DNA from: ZC4RG30 sp964417875
GTDB taxonomy: Bacteria > Pseudomonadota > Gammaproteobacteria > Steroidobacterales > Steroidobacteraceae
Assembly (NCBI GenBank): GCA_964417875.1
Contig: CAYQJU010000111.1
Span: 1-7,044 of the forward strand
Reading direction: 5' to 3'
DNA length: 7,044 nucleotides
The position numbers were made by a program, and so were the translations under genes. Shown piece by piece: positions 1-5,208 of the stretch. Positions within the stretch are counted from its first letter, which is position 1. Each line of letters opens with the position of its first letter. The notes beneath the pieces were generated by a model, which was not told where the DNA came from, searched no databases, and was given only the letters and a program-made list of their open reading frames with translations.

Positions 1-2
1 GC

Positions 3-752
3 ATTTCCTCCGGCCGCTACATCGGCATGACCGAGCCGGGCATCATCGCCGCCGAGCCGCCGAACGCCATCGTGAACCAGCTGGTCATCATGCCGGACAT
101 CGAGAAGCGGCTGGAGGCCTTCGTGCGCCTCGCGCATGGCGTGGTGATCTTCCCGGGGGGCGTGGGCACCGCGGAGGAGATCCTCTACCTGCTCGGCCTG
201 CTGCTCGATCCGGAGAATGCCGCGCAGCCGCTGCCGGTGATCCTCACCGGACCTGAATCCAGCTCCGGGTATTTCGGGCAGATCCGCAAGTTCCTCGAGG
301 CCGCGGTCGGGCCTGCCGCGCTGGAGCGCCTGCAGATCATCCACGAGGACCCGGTGGCGGTGGCCCGCAGGCTGGTGCAGGACATTGCCCGCGTGCGCGC
401 GCACCGCCGCGCCTGCAGCGATTCCTACGCCTTCAACTGGCTGCTGCGCGTGCCAGAGGAGTTCCAGCATCCCTTCGAGGTGACGCACGAGAGCATGCGT
501 GCGCTGCAGCTGCACCGCGACCAGCCGGCGCACCTGCTGGTGTCGAACCTGCGCCGGGCGTTCTCCGGCATCGTCGCGGGCAATGTGAAGGAGCATGGCA
601 TCGCCGCGATCGAGGCGCATGGCCCCTTCGAGCTCACCGGCGACCCGGAGCTGATGCGCCTGATGGACGACCTGCTGGCCGCATTCGTGGCCCAGGGCCG
701 CATGAAACTGCCCGGCGAGGTCTATCAACCCTGCTACCGGATCGTGGCGTGA
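3..752 (+). CDS. ppnN: Pyrimidine/purine nucleotide 5'-monophosphate nucleosidase, C-terminal part (5' end outside window)
   Basis: PpnN (formerly YgdH) hydrolyses the N-glycosidic bond of nucleoside 5'-monophosphates, giving free base and ribose 5-phosphate. In E. coli it is a cytosolic enzyme stimulated by (p)ppGpp. The frame is open from the left edge, and the residues before the first internal ATG (base 27) match the family, so that ATG is not the start; about 249 C-terminal residues of a family of roughly 450 are present. Visible are the TEPGIIAAEPPN stretch, the LOG-family nucleotide/phosphoribose motif FPGGVGTAEE (about residues 50-59 of the visible part), and the C-terminal domain with SYAFNW, LRRAFSGIVAGNVK, HGPFE and RMKLPG. 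The gene ends in TGA with no convincing T-tailed terminator behind it. Identification rests on recalled similarity to E. coli YgdH along the whole visible length and is very secure. Confidence 0.96.
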   Translation: MSSGRYIGMTEPGIIAAEPPNAIVNQLVIMPDIEKRLEAFVRLAHGVVIFPGGVGTAEEILYLLGLLLDPENAAQPLPVILTGPESSSGYFGQIRKFLEAAVGPAALERLQIIHEDPVAVARRLVQDIARVRAHRRACSDSYAFNWLLRVPEEFQHPFEVTHESMRALQLHRDQPAHLLVSNLRRAFSGIVAGNVKEHGIAAIEAHGPFELTGDPELMRLMDDLLAAFVAQGRMKLPGEVYQPCYRIVA

Positions 753-780
753 CGCAGTTCCTGTCGATTTAACCACGCAC

Positions 781-808
781 ATCCCTACGCTGCCGGGCAG
801 TACGGGAT
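781..808 (+). other. Short hairpin after ppnN
   Basis: ATCCC at 781-785 followed by TAC (786-788) can pair with GTA (800-802) and GGGAT (804-808), leaving one bulged C (803); the inside, CTGCCGGGCAG, is itself nearly palindromic. No T run follows, so this is at best a weak or Rho-assisted end for ppnN, or a leader structure for the next frame. It covers the ATG at 807, which is one reason for placing the next start at 825. The structure may be chance in such GC-rich DNA. Confidence 0.3.
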
Positions 809-824
809 GGAGTGGCGGTGGCTT

Positions 825-1046
825 ATGTCGAACAGTGAAGCAACGGGCGATGATCTCGCCAGCACGGGTGAGCGTCCGGCCCTGGGCTCGACGGAGCTGT
901 ATGCCGAGTGGGCCGCGCGCATGCAGCGCGGCCGCGGCCGCCATGCGGCCATCAGCCGCAACCTGAACACCTGGTCGAACTACAAGAACTGGACCGAAAA
1001 GGTGCGCCAGTCGTGGGAGTCCGACGTGGCTCCCCGCAAGAAGTGA
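825..1046 (+). CDS. Small hypothetical protein, 73 residues
   Basis: I do not recognise this protein. The product is soluble-looking, with no signal peptide or membrane segment. It has an acidic/polar first 20 residues, then a stretch rich in Trp, Tyr and Arg (ELYAEWAARMQRGRGRH, then NTWSNYKNWTEKVRQSW) and a basic tail ending PRKK. I chose ATG 825 over ATG 807 because 807 has no purine-rich site in front and lies in a potential hairpin. The GGCGGTGG just before 825 is only a weak ribosome site, so the start is uncertain. The frame lies 72 bases after ppnN and 5 bases before the 30-codon frame. Codon use looks like that of its neighbours, with G or C mostly in third positions, which supports real coding, but there is no homology-based evidence. 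It could be a lineage-specific small protein. Confidence 0.6.
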   Translation: MSNSEATGDDLASTGERPALGSTELYAEWAARMQRGRGRHAAISRNLNTWSNYKNWTEKVRQSWESDVAPRKK

Positions 1047-1051
1047 TCCCG

Positions 1052-1144
1052 ATGGAACGCCTGCTGCTGCTGTGGGATGACGTCGAGGACTGGCTGGGGC
1101 TGGCGCTGCGGGCCGTGCCGGGTGCGCGCAACCTCTTGAAATAG
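1052..1144 (+). CDS. Candidate 30-residue microprotein upstream of htpG
   Basis: This 30-codon frame runs from an ATG five bases after the stop of the preceding small gene to a TAG. It predicts an N-terminal amphipathic helix: MERLLLLWDDVEDWLGLA, with a Leu/Trp/Val face and an acidic face (D9, D10, E12, D13), followed by a short basic end (R20, R26, K30). The close spacing suggests translational coupling to the upstream gene; no strong ribosome binding site of its own is seen (only AAGAAG near 1037-1042). I cannot assign it to a family. Its last codons (CTC TTG AAA TAG) coincide with the -35 element of the presumed htpG promoter, so the DNA has another reason to be conserved there. A longer version of the same frame starting at 908 would overlap the previous gene and looks like a shadow. 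Confidence 0.4.
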   Translation: MERLLLLWDDVEDWLGLALRAVPGARNLLK

Positions 1145-1163
1145 CCGCCTGCGGCCCTATGCT
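1135..1163 (+). promoter_or_regulatory. Heat-shock (sigma-32 type) promoter of htpG, overlapping a sigma-70-like promoter
   Basis: CTTGAAA at 1135-1141 is a full match to the sigma-32 -35 consensus. After a 13-base spacer comes CCCTATGC at 1155-1162, which matches 5 of 7 informative positions of CCCCATNT; E. coli heat-shock promoters have similar spacing. The same bases also read TTGAAA-16-TATGCT, an acceptable sigma-70 promoter, so basal expression from the same place is plausible. Transcription would begin near 1168-1170, leaving a leader of about 30 bases before htpG. HtpG is a classical heat-shock gene, which fits. The -35 lies over the stop of the 30-codon frame. Confidence 0.7.
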
Positions 1164-1199
1164 CGGCGGCGGTTTCCCCGCCACACGAGAAGGGCCGCA
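1150..1199 (+). repeat. 9-bp inverted repeat spanning the htpG promoter -10 region and ribosome binding site
   Basis: TGCGGCCCT (1150-1158) is the exact reverse complement of AGGGCCGCA (1191-1199). The left arm covers the first half of the -10 element; the right arm covers the 3' half of the Shine-Dalgarno GAGAAGGG (1187-1194) and the A of the htpG start codon. Between them a 5-bp hairpin can form (GGCGG 1168-1172, CCGCC 1178-1182). RNA starting near 1168 lacks the left arm; only read-through RNA from upstream contains both arms. Confidence 0.5.
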
Positions 1200-3085
1200 T
1201 GTCAGAGACTGCCGCGACCGAAACCCTCGGATTCAAAGCCGAGGTGCGTGAGCTGCTGAAGCTCATGATCCATTCGCTGTACAGCCACCGCGAGATCTTC
1301 CTGCGGGAGCTGATTTCCAACGCCTCCGACGCCAACGACAAGCTGCGCTTCCTCGGCATCGGCGAGCCGGCGCTGCTCGGCGAGGAGCGCGAGCTGGGCA
1401 TCTGGGTGACCCCGGACGAGAAGGCCGGCACGCTGTCGATCCGCGACAACGGCATCGGCATGACGCGCGAGGAGGCCGTGGCGCACCTGGGCACCATCGC
1501 CAAGTCCGGCACCGCCGAGTTCGTCAGCCGCCTCTCCGGCGATGCCGCGAAGGATTCGGCGCTGATCGGCCAGTTCGGCGTCGGCTTCTATTCCGCGTTC
1601 ATCGTTGCCAGCAAGGTCGAGGTGCTCAGCCGCAAGGCCGGCGTGGAGGCCTCGCAGGGCGTGCGCTGGACCTCCTCGGCCGACGGCGAGTACACCGTCG
1701 AGACCATCGAGCACGCGCCGCGCGGCACCACGGTGATCCTGCACCTGAAGGACGACGCGAAGGAGTTCGCCGACACCTGGCGCCTGCGCTCGCTGGTGCG
1801 CCGCTATTCAGACCACCTGGCCTTCCCGGTGCACATGCCGAAGACCGGCGAAGCCAGCCTGGACTACGAGGCCGTCAACCAGGCCAACGCCCTGTGGACG
1901 CGTCCGCGCAGCGAGGTCACCGACGACGAGTACCGCGAGTTCTACCGCCACATCTCGCATGACACCGAGGCGCCGCTGGCCTGGAGCCACAACAAGGTGG
2001 AGGGCAAGCGCGAGTACACCAGCCTGCTCTACATCCCGGCGAGGGCACCGTTCGACCTGTGGCAGCGCGATGCGGCACGCGGCCTGAAGCTGCATGTGAA
2101 GCGCGTGTTCATCATGGACGACGCCGAGCAGTTCCTGCCGCTGTACCTGCGCTTCATCAAGGGCGTTCTGGATTCCTCCGACCTGCCGCTGAACGTGTCG
2201 CGCGAGCTGCTGCAGAACGATCCGGAGGTCGAGGCGATGAAGAGCGCGCTGACCAAGCGCGCGCTCGACCTGGTCGGCAAGCTCGCGAAGGACGAGCCCG
2301 AGAAATACGCGCAGTTCTGGAAGGAGTTCGGCCAGGTGCTCAAGGAGGGCGTGGCCGAGGACTATGCCAGCCGCGACAAGCTGCTGCCGCTGCTGCGCTT
2401 CGCCAGCACGCACGAGGCGGCCGATGACGACACGGTGTCCCTCACTGACTACGTGGCGCGCATGCGTCCCGGGCAGGAGAAGATCTACTACGTGCTGGCC
2501 GAGAGCCGCGCCGCGGCGCGCAGCAGCCCCTTCATCGAGCAGCTGCGCGCCCGCAACATCGAGGTGCTGCTGCTGGGCGACCGGGTGGACCCCTGGATCA
2601 TGGGCCAGCTGCAGGAGTTCGAGGGCAAGCCGTTCCAGGATGCGGCCCGCGGCGATCTGGAGCTGTCGAAGGTCGAGGGCGAGCCCGGCAAGGCCGAAGA
2701 CCCGCCGAAGGAAGACGACCCGGAGGCCAGCGCGCTGTTCGAGCGTGTGAAGGGCGAGCTGGGCGATGCGGTGGCGGATGTGAAGGCCAGCCGCCGCCTG
2801 GCGGAGTCGCCCTCCTGCCTCACGCGCAGCGCCGACGACATGAACGAGGCGATGCGGCGGGTGCTGGCCGCGGCCGGGCGCGACCTGCCGCCGGTGAAGC
2901 CGGAGCTCGAGCTGAACCTCTCGCATCCCCTTGTGGCGCGCCTGAAGGGCCTGCAGGGTGAGGATTTCAGCGAGCTGGCCCGACTGCTGTACGATCAGGC
3001 ACAGCTCACCGAGCAGGGGCAGGTCGCCAATCCCGGCGAATACCTGCGCCGGCTCAACAGCCTGCTGGTGAAACTGCTGCAATGA
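1199..3085 (+). CDS. htpG: Molecular chaperone HtpG (bacterial Hsp90)
   Basis: HtpG is the ATP-dependent dimeric bacterial Hsp90, a cytosolic chaperone that remodels partly folded clients, often with the DnaK system. All 628 residues are present, close to E. coli's 624. The N-terminal GHKL ATPase domain shows the ATP-site glutamate and asparagine in RELISNASDA (E37, N41), DNGIGM (83-88), the lid segment GTIAKSGT (98-105) and GQFGVGFYSAF (124-134). The middle domain has NVSRELLQ (332-339), whose R335 corresponds to the gamma-phosphate-sensing arginine. The C-terminal domain carries ESPSCLT and MRRVLAAAG and ends in LLVKLLQ. The start is fixed by GAGAAGGG at 1187-1194. It is preceded by a heat-shock-like promoter and ends in ATGA, sharing bases with the msrB start. 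Nothing is missing or broken. Confidence 0.98.
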   Translation: MSETAATETLGFKAEVRELLKLMIHSLYSHREIFLRELISNASDANDKLRFLGIGEPALLGEERELGIWVTPDEKAGTLSIRDNGIGMTREEAVAHLGTIAKSGTAEFVSRLSGDAAKDSALIGQFGVGFYSAFIVASKVEVLSRKAGVEASQGVRWTSSADGEYTVETIEHAPRGTTVILHLKDDAKEFADTWRLRSLVRRYSDHLAFPVHMPKTGEASLDYEAVNQANALWTRPRSEVTDDEYREFYRHISHDTEAPLAWSHNKVEGKREYTSLLYIPARAPFDLWQRDAARGLKLHVKRVFIMDDAEQFLPLYLRFIKGVLDSSDLPLNVSRELLQNDPEVEAMKSALTKRALDLVGKLAKDEPEKYAQFWKEFGQVLKEGVAEDYASRDKLLPLLRFASTHEAADDDTVSLTDYVARMRPGQEKIYYVLAESRAAARSSPFIEQLRARNIEVLLLGDRVDPWIMGQLQEFEGKPFQDAARGDLELSKVEGEPGKAEDPPKEDDPEASALFERVKGELGDAVADVKASRRLAESPSCLTRSADDMNEAMRRVLAAAGRDLPPVKPELELNLSHPLVARLKGLQGEDFSELARLLYDQAQLTEQGQVANPGEYLRRLNSLLVKLLQ

Positions 3086-3480
3086 GCAAGCCGGATCCCG
3101 CCGAACTGCGCGCGCGGCTCACGCCGACCCAGTACCACGTCACGCAGGAGAAGGGCACCGAGCGGCCCTTCTCCGGCGAGTTCGATGCGCACTGGGAGCA
3201 GGGCACCTACTACTGCGTGGTCTGCAACACCGACCTGTTCGAATCCGGCTACAAGTTCGACGCCGGCTGCGGCTGGCCCAGCTTCTGGCTGCCGCTGGCA
3301 GGCGAGCGCATCCGCCAGCATCGCGACACCTCGCACGGCATGACGCGCACCGAGGTCACCTGCGCCGCCTGCGATGCACACCTGGGCCATGTGTTCGACG
3401 ATGGCCCGCAGCCCACCGGCCTGCGCTACTGCATCAACTCCGCATCGCTGGGCTTCCGGCCCGGGGATGCCGCGGCTTGA
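3082..3480 (+). CDS. msrB: Peptide-methionine (R)-S-oxide reductase MsrB
   Basis: MsrB reduces the R epimer of methionine sulfoxide in proteins back to methionine, usually with thioredoxin as reductant, and so repairs oxidised proteins in the cytosol. The 132 residues match a complete single-domain MsrB (E. coli 137). Visible are the two zinc-binding CxxC pairs (C45/C48 and C94/C97), the GCGWPSFW motif with C63 at the position used as resolving cysteine in many MsrBs, and HLGHVFDDGPQPTGLRYCINSASL, with catalytic C117 and neighbouring H103 and N119. No signal peptide is present, so it is the cytosolic form, not a PilB-type secreted fusion. The start ATG overlaps the htpG stop (ATGA), implying translational coupling and shared heat-shock control; its own stop overlaps the next start. 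Confidence 0.97.
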   Translation: MSKPDPAELRARLTPTQYHVTQEKGTERPFSGEFDAHWEQGTYYCVVCNTDLFESGYKFDAGCGWPSFWLPLAGERIRQHRDTSHGMTRTEVTCAACDAHLGHVFDDGPQPTGLRYCINSASLGFRPGDAAA

Positions 3481-4124
3481 GCCGCATCCTCAGCGAGGAG
3501 GTGACGCTCGCAGGACCTGCGGGCGGCATCGAGGCCGTCATCGAATGGCCGGAGGCGCATCCGGCGCCGTCCGCCTTCATCGTGGTGTGTCACCCGCATC
3601 CGCTGCATGGTGGTGCCATGCAGAACAAGGTGGTCACCACCGTGGCGCGCAGCGCGCATGCCTGCGGTGCGGCCAGCATCCGCTTCAACTTCCGCGGCGT
3701 CGGCGCCAGTGTCGGCACGCATGATGACGGTCGAGGCGAGGTGGACGATGCGCTGGCCGCGGTCGCGGCCGGCAGGCAGCGCTGGCCGGAGGCCGCGCTG
3801 TGGCTGGCGGGATTCTCATTCGGCGGCGTGGTGGCACTGCGTGCCAGCGTGCGTGCCGAGGCCGGGGCCGTGGCGCGGCTGGTGACCGTGGCACCGGCAC
3901 TGGGGAAGGCATTTGCAGATCCTGCCGACATCGCGATGCCGGGCTGTCCATGGATGATCGTGCAGGGCGACCAGGACGAGATCATCGATGGCGGGTTGGT
4001 CATCGACTGGGCGCGGCGCATCGAACCTGCCGCGCAGCTGGCGCTGATGCCTGGCGCCGGGCATTTCTTCCATGGCCGGCTGACCGACCTGCAGGACGCG
4101 ATCGAGCCCTTCCTGCGCGGCTGA
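3477..4124 (+). CDS. Alpha/beta hydrolase (COG2945-like predicted esterase), TTG start
   Basis: This is a small 215-residue alpha/beta-hydrolase; the physiological substrate is unknown for this group. The complete pattern is visible: the oxyanion-side HPHPLHGGAMQNKVV (39-53), RFNFRGVGASVGTHDDGRGE (69-88) typical of the group, the nucleophile elbow GFSFGG with S114, the acid in GDQDEI (probably D167) and the catalytic histidine in GAGHFFHG (H196). No signal peptide or membrane segment is seen, so it should be cytosolic. The start is TTG at 3477, overlapping the msrB stop as TTGA, with GGGGA at 3463-3467 as a plausible ribosome site. The next in-frame candidate (GTG 3501) sits directly against its purine run and would cut conserved sequence. 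It is the third gene of the htpG-msrB operon; a role in dealing with damaged metabolites or acylated molecules during stress is only a guess. Confidence 0.9.
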   Translation: MSRILSEEVTLAGPAGGIEAVIEWPEAHPAPSAFIVVCHPHPLHGGAMQNKVVTTVARSAHACGAASIRFNFRGVGASVGTHDDGRGEVDDALAAVAAGRQRWPEAALWLAGFSFGGVVALRASVRAEAGAVARLVTVAPALGKAFADPADIAMPGCPWMIVQGDQDEIIDGGLVIDWARRIEPAAQLALMPGAGHFFHGRLTDLQDAIEPFLRG

Positions 4125-4168
4125 AGGCTTGCCGCCGCAACTGCGAACTGCGGCTCCCCAAACGACAA

Positions 4169-4196
4169 GGCCCGGAAAACTCGGGTTTTCCGGGCC
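4169..4196 (-). terminator. Intrinsic terminator between convergent genes (strong hairpin)
   Basis: GGCCCGGAAAAC (4169-4180) and GTTTTCCGGGCC (4185-4196) form a perfect 12-bp stem with the loop TCGG. Read on the - strand it lies about 43 bases after the HU-family stop and is followed by TTGTCGTTT, a moderately T-rich tail. On the + strand it lies 45 bases after the hydrolase stop, with only a weak tail (CATCTT). It probably ends the HU transcript and may serve both directions. Confidence 0.75.
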
Positions 4197-4202
4197 CATC
4201 TT

Positions 4203-4221
4203 CCGGCCTTCGGGAGGCCGG
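4203..4221 (-). terminator. Second, smaller hairpin between convergent genes
   Basis: CCGGCCT (4203-4209) pairs perfectly with AGGCCGG (4215-4221) around the loop TCGGG. On the - strand it is the first hairpin after the HU-family stop, 17 bases downstream, and stands in tandem with the larger one at 4169-4196. It has no T tail of its own. It probably protects the 3' end or helps termination, but could be chance pairing in GC-rich DNA. Confidence 0.4.
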
Positions 4222-4238
4222 TGCGTGTGAGCGTGAGC

Positions 4239-4550
4239 TCAGTTCACCATGGCCTTCAGGCTCTTCAGCGGCAGTGCGCGAACCTTCTTGCTGGCCGGCT
4301 TGGCCTTGAACATCATCTCTTCGCCCGTGAACGGGTTGACACCCTTGCGGGCCTTGGTGGCGGGCTTCTTCACGACCTTCAGCTTCAGGAGGCCGGGAAC
4401 CGTCACGACGCCGTTGCTGCGCAGGCTCTTGCGGATGACGTTGTTCAGTGACTCAAAAACGCCACTGACCTGCTTGCGCGACAAGTCCGTGTCTTTGGAG
4501 ATAGCAGCCAGGATCTCGGACTTGGTCGGTGCGCCGCCCTTCTTCGCCAT
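4239..4550 (-). CDS. HU-family DNA-binding protein (basic-tailed variant)
   Basis: This 103-residue protein belongs to the HU/IHF fold, small dimeric nucleoid proteins that bend DNA. The N-terminal helices (TKSEILAAISKDTDLSRKQVSGVFESLNNVIRKSL in outline, residues 9-43) are followed by the beta sheet and flexible arm, with VVTVPGLLKLKV (48-59) and NPFTGE (72-77), whose proline would intercalate DNA. The arm is very basic (KKPATKARKG), as is the C-terminal part (FKAKPASKKVRALPLKSLK). It is longer than the 90-residue HupA/HupB and belongs to the KPATKARKGxNPFTGE type, so it is probably an additional HU homologue and not the main HU; I give no symbol. I chose the ATG at 4550, with GGGAG nine bases upstream, over the longer frame from 4625, whose extra 25 residues are leader sequence. 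It follows yggT but has its own promoter. Confidence 0.93.
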   Translation of the reverse strand: MAKKGGAPTKSEILAAISKDTDLSRKQVSGVFESLNNVIRKSLRSNGVVTVPGLLKLKVVKKPATKARKGVNPFTGEEMMFKAKPASKKVRALPLKSLKAMVN

Positions 4551-4553
4551 GTT

Positions 4554-4597
4554 GGGATACTCCCACGTGTAGTGTTTCTGTGTGACGGGAATATCCC
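4554..4597 (-). promoter_or_regulatory. Two GGGA-N3-TCCC dyads in the HU-family leader
   Basis: On the - strand the leader contains GGGATATTCCC (4597-4587) and GGGAGTATCCC (4564-4554), two copies of the same 4+3+4 inverted repeat, centred 33 bases apart. The copy next to the gene extends to a 5-bp stem (TGGGA/TCCCA) with a three-base loop and contains the Shine-Dalgarno GGGAG itself. They could be RNA hairpins limiting translation or paired operator sites on DNA. Confidence 0.45.
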
Positions 4598-4620
4598 CGC
4601 CGATCAAGCAATCCGCGCGA

Positions 4621-4648
4621 AACATAGCACATGCGCATAGTCGCGCAA
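4621..4648 (-). promoter_or_regulatory. Sigma-70-like promoter of the HU-family gene
   Basis: On the - strand TTGCGC (4648-4643) is separated by 16 bases from TATGTT (4626-4621); start of transcription would be near 4613, giving a leader of about 62 bases. The -35 is poor (only TTG conserved) but lies five bases after a run of eight A (4660-4653), which could act as an UP element. The position between yggT and the HU-family gene, in the most AT-rich stretch of the window, supports it. Confidence 0.5.
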
Positions 4649-4660
4649 GTGCTTTTTTTT
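4627..4660. terminator. Dyad with flanking T8/A8 tract between yggT and the HU-family gene
   Basis: GCACATGCGC (4627-4636) and GCGCAAGTGC (4643-4652) pair over 9 of 10 positions around the loop ATAGTC. On the + strand the stem is followed at once by eight T (4653-4660), the textbook form of an intrinsic terminator, although no + strand gene precedes it. On the - strand it is preceded by eight A and followed by TATGTTT, so it can also end the yggS-proC-yggT transcript, whose last stop is 31 bases upstream. The same bases hold the -35 and spacer of the HU-family promoter, so the dyad could instead be an operator. Confidence 0.55.
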
Positions 4661-4683
4661 AAGTGTTTTCGTGTCACGCGCTG

Positions 4684-5208
4684 CTATCGCAGCAGCAACA
4701 GAAGCGCCTGGATCGCGATGATTGCCCACAGCGGCGAGAGATCGAGCCCGCCGATCGGCGGGATGATGCGGCGGAACGGATTCAGCACCGGATCGCAGAT
4801 CGATGACAGCAGTGATTGCGCCGGCGAGTAATTTCCCGGCGCAACAAACGACAGTATCGCGTTGAGAACAATGGCAAAGAGATAGGTCTGCAGCACCAGC
4901 TGGACCAGGTCGACCAGCGTCATGCGCAGCAGCAGCGCCGGCCCCGGCGCCGCGAAGAACAGCACCGAGAGGATCCACAGCTTCAGCAGCGTGGCCAGCA
5001 CCACCGCGGCGATCGTGGCGGTGTCGAACTTGCCCATCGGCGGCAGCAGCCTGCGCAGCGGCAGCACCACCGGATTGGTGACCTGCACGATGGCGCCGGC
5101 AATGGGATTGCGGAAGTCCGCGCGCACCACCTGCAGGATCAGCCGCAGCAGCAGCACCGCAGCGTACAGCGTCATGAGTGTGTCGAGGATGAAGTACAGC
5201 GCGCGCAT
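4684..5208 (-). CDS. yggT: YggT-family integral membrane protein
   Basis: YggT proteins are small inner-membrane proteins of uncertain function; relatives in phototrophs (CCB3/YlmG type) are linked to membrane or division functions, and the bacterial gene is regularly found beside proC and yggS. The 174 residues show two copies of the family repeat: NPIAGAIVQVTNPVVLPLRR.LPPMG (about 34-59) and the second with DPVLNPFRRIIPPIGGLDLSPL (139-160). Hydrophobic segments lie at about 4-27, 64-87, 97-122 and 156-173. I start at the ATG at 5208, overlapping the proC stop by one base (TGATG), because AGGTGG lies six bases before it; the adjacent GTG at 5211 would leave only three bases. It is last in the yggS-proC-yggT operon, and translation is probably coupled to proC. 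Confidence 0.94.
   Translation of the reverse strand: MRALYFILDTLMTLYAAVLLLRLILQVVRADFRNPIAGAIVQVTNPVVLPLRRLLPPMGKFDTATIAAVVLATLLKLWILSVLFFAAPGPALLLRMTLVDLVQLVLQTYLFAIVLNAILSFVAPGNYSPAQSLLSSICDPVLNPFRRIIPPIGGLDLSPLWAIIAIQALLLLLR

Noticed and set aside
235..242. Arginine in the TSRGGTT signature of ProC (residue numbers of the protein) as a possible defect
   Set aside because: That position varies in the family; the glycines and threonines of the signature are intact.
27..752. ATG 27 as the start of ppnN
   Set aside because: The frame is open to the left edge and the residues before this ATG (ISSGRYIG) continue the family sequence, so the gene begins outside the window.
908..1051. Long version of the 30-codon frame, starting at 908
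   Set aside because: It overlaps most of the preceding small gene in another frame and the extra residues are Pro/Arg/His-rich shadow translation.
1808..3082. Long open frame (424 codons) on the - strand opposite htpG
   Set aside because: It is a mirror of htpG codons in GC-rich DNA; the translation is a Leu/Gln/His/Arg-rich string without family motifs, and htpG is certain.
4139..4152. Tandem AACTGCG AACTGCG after the hydrolase gene
   Set aside because: Only two 7-base units; no sign of a repeat family or attachment site.
4551..4625. N-terminal extension of the HU-family protein from ATG 4625
   Set aside because: The extra 25 residues do not resemble any HU N-terminus and the stretch contains the predicted start of transcription and leader dyads.
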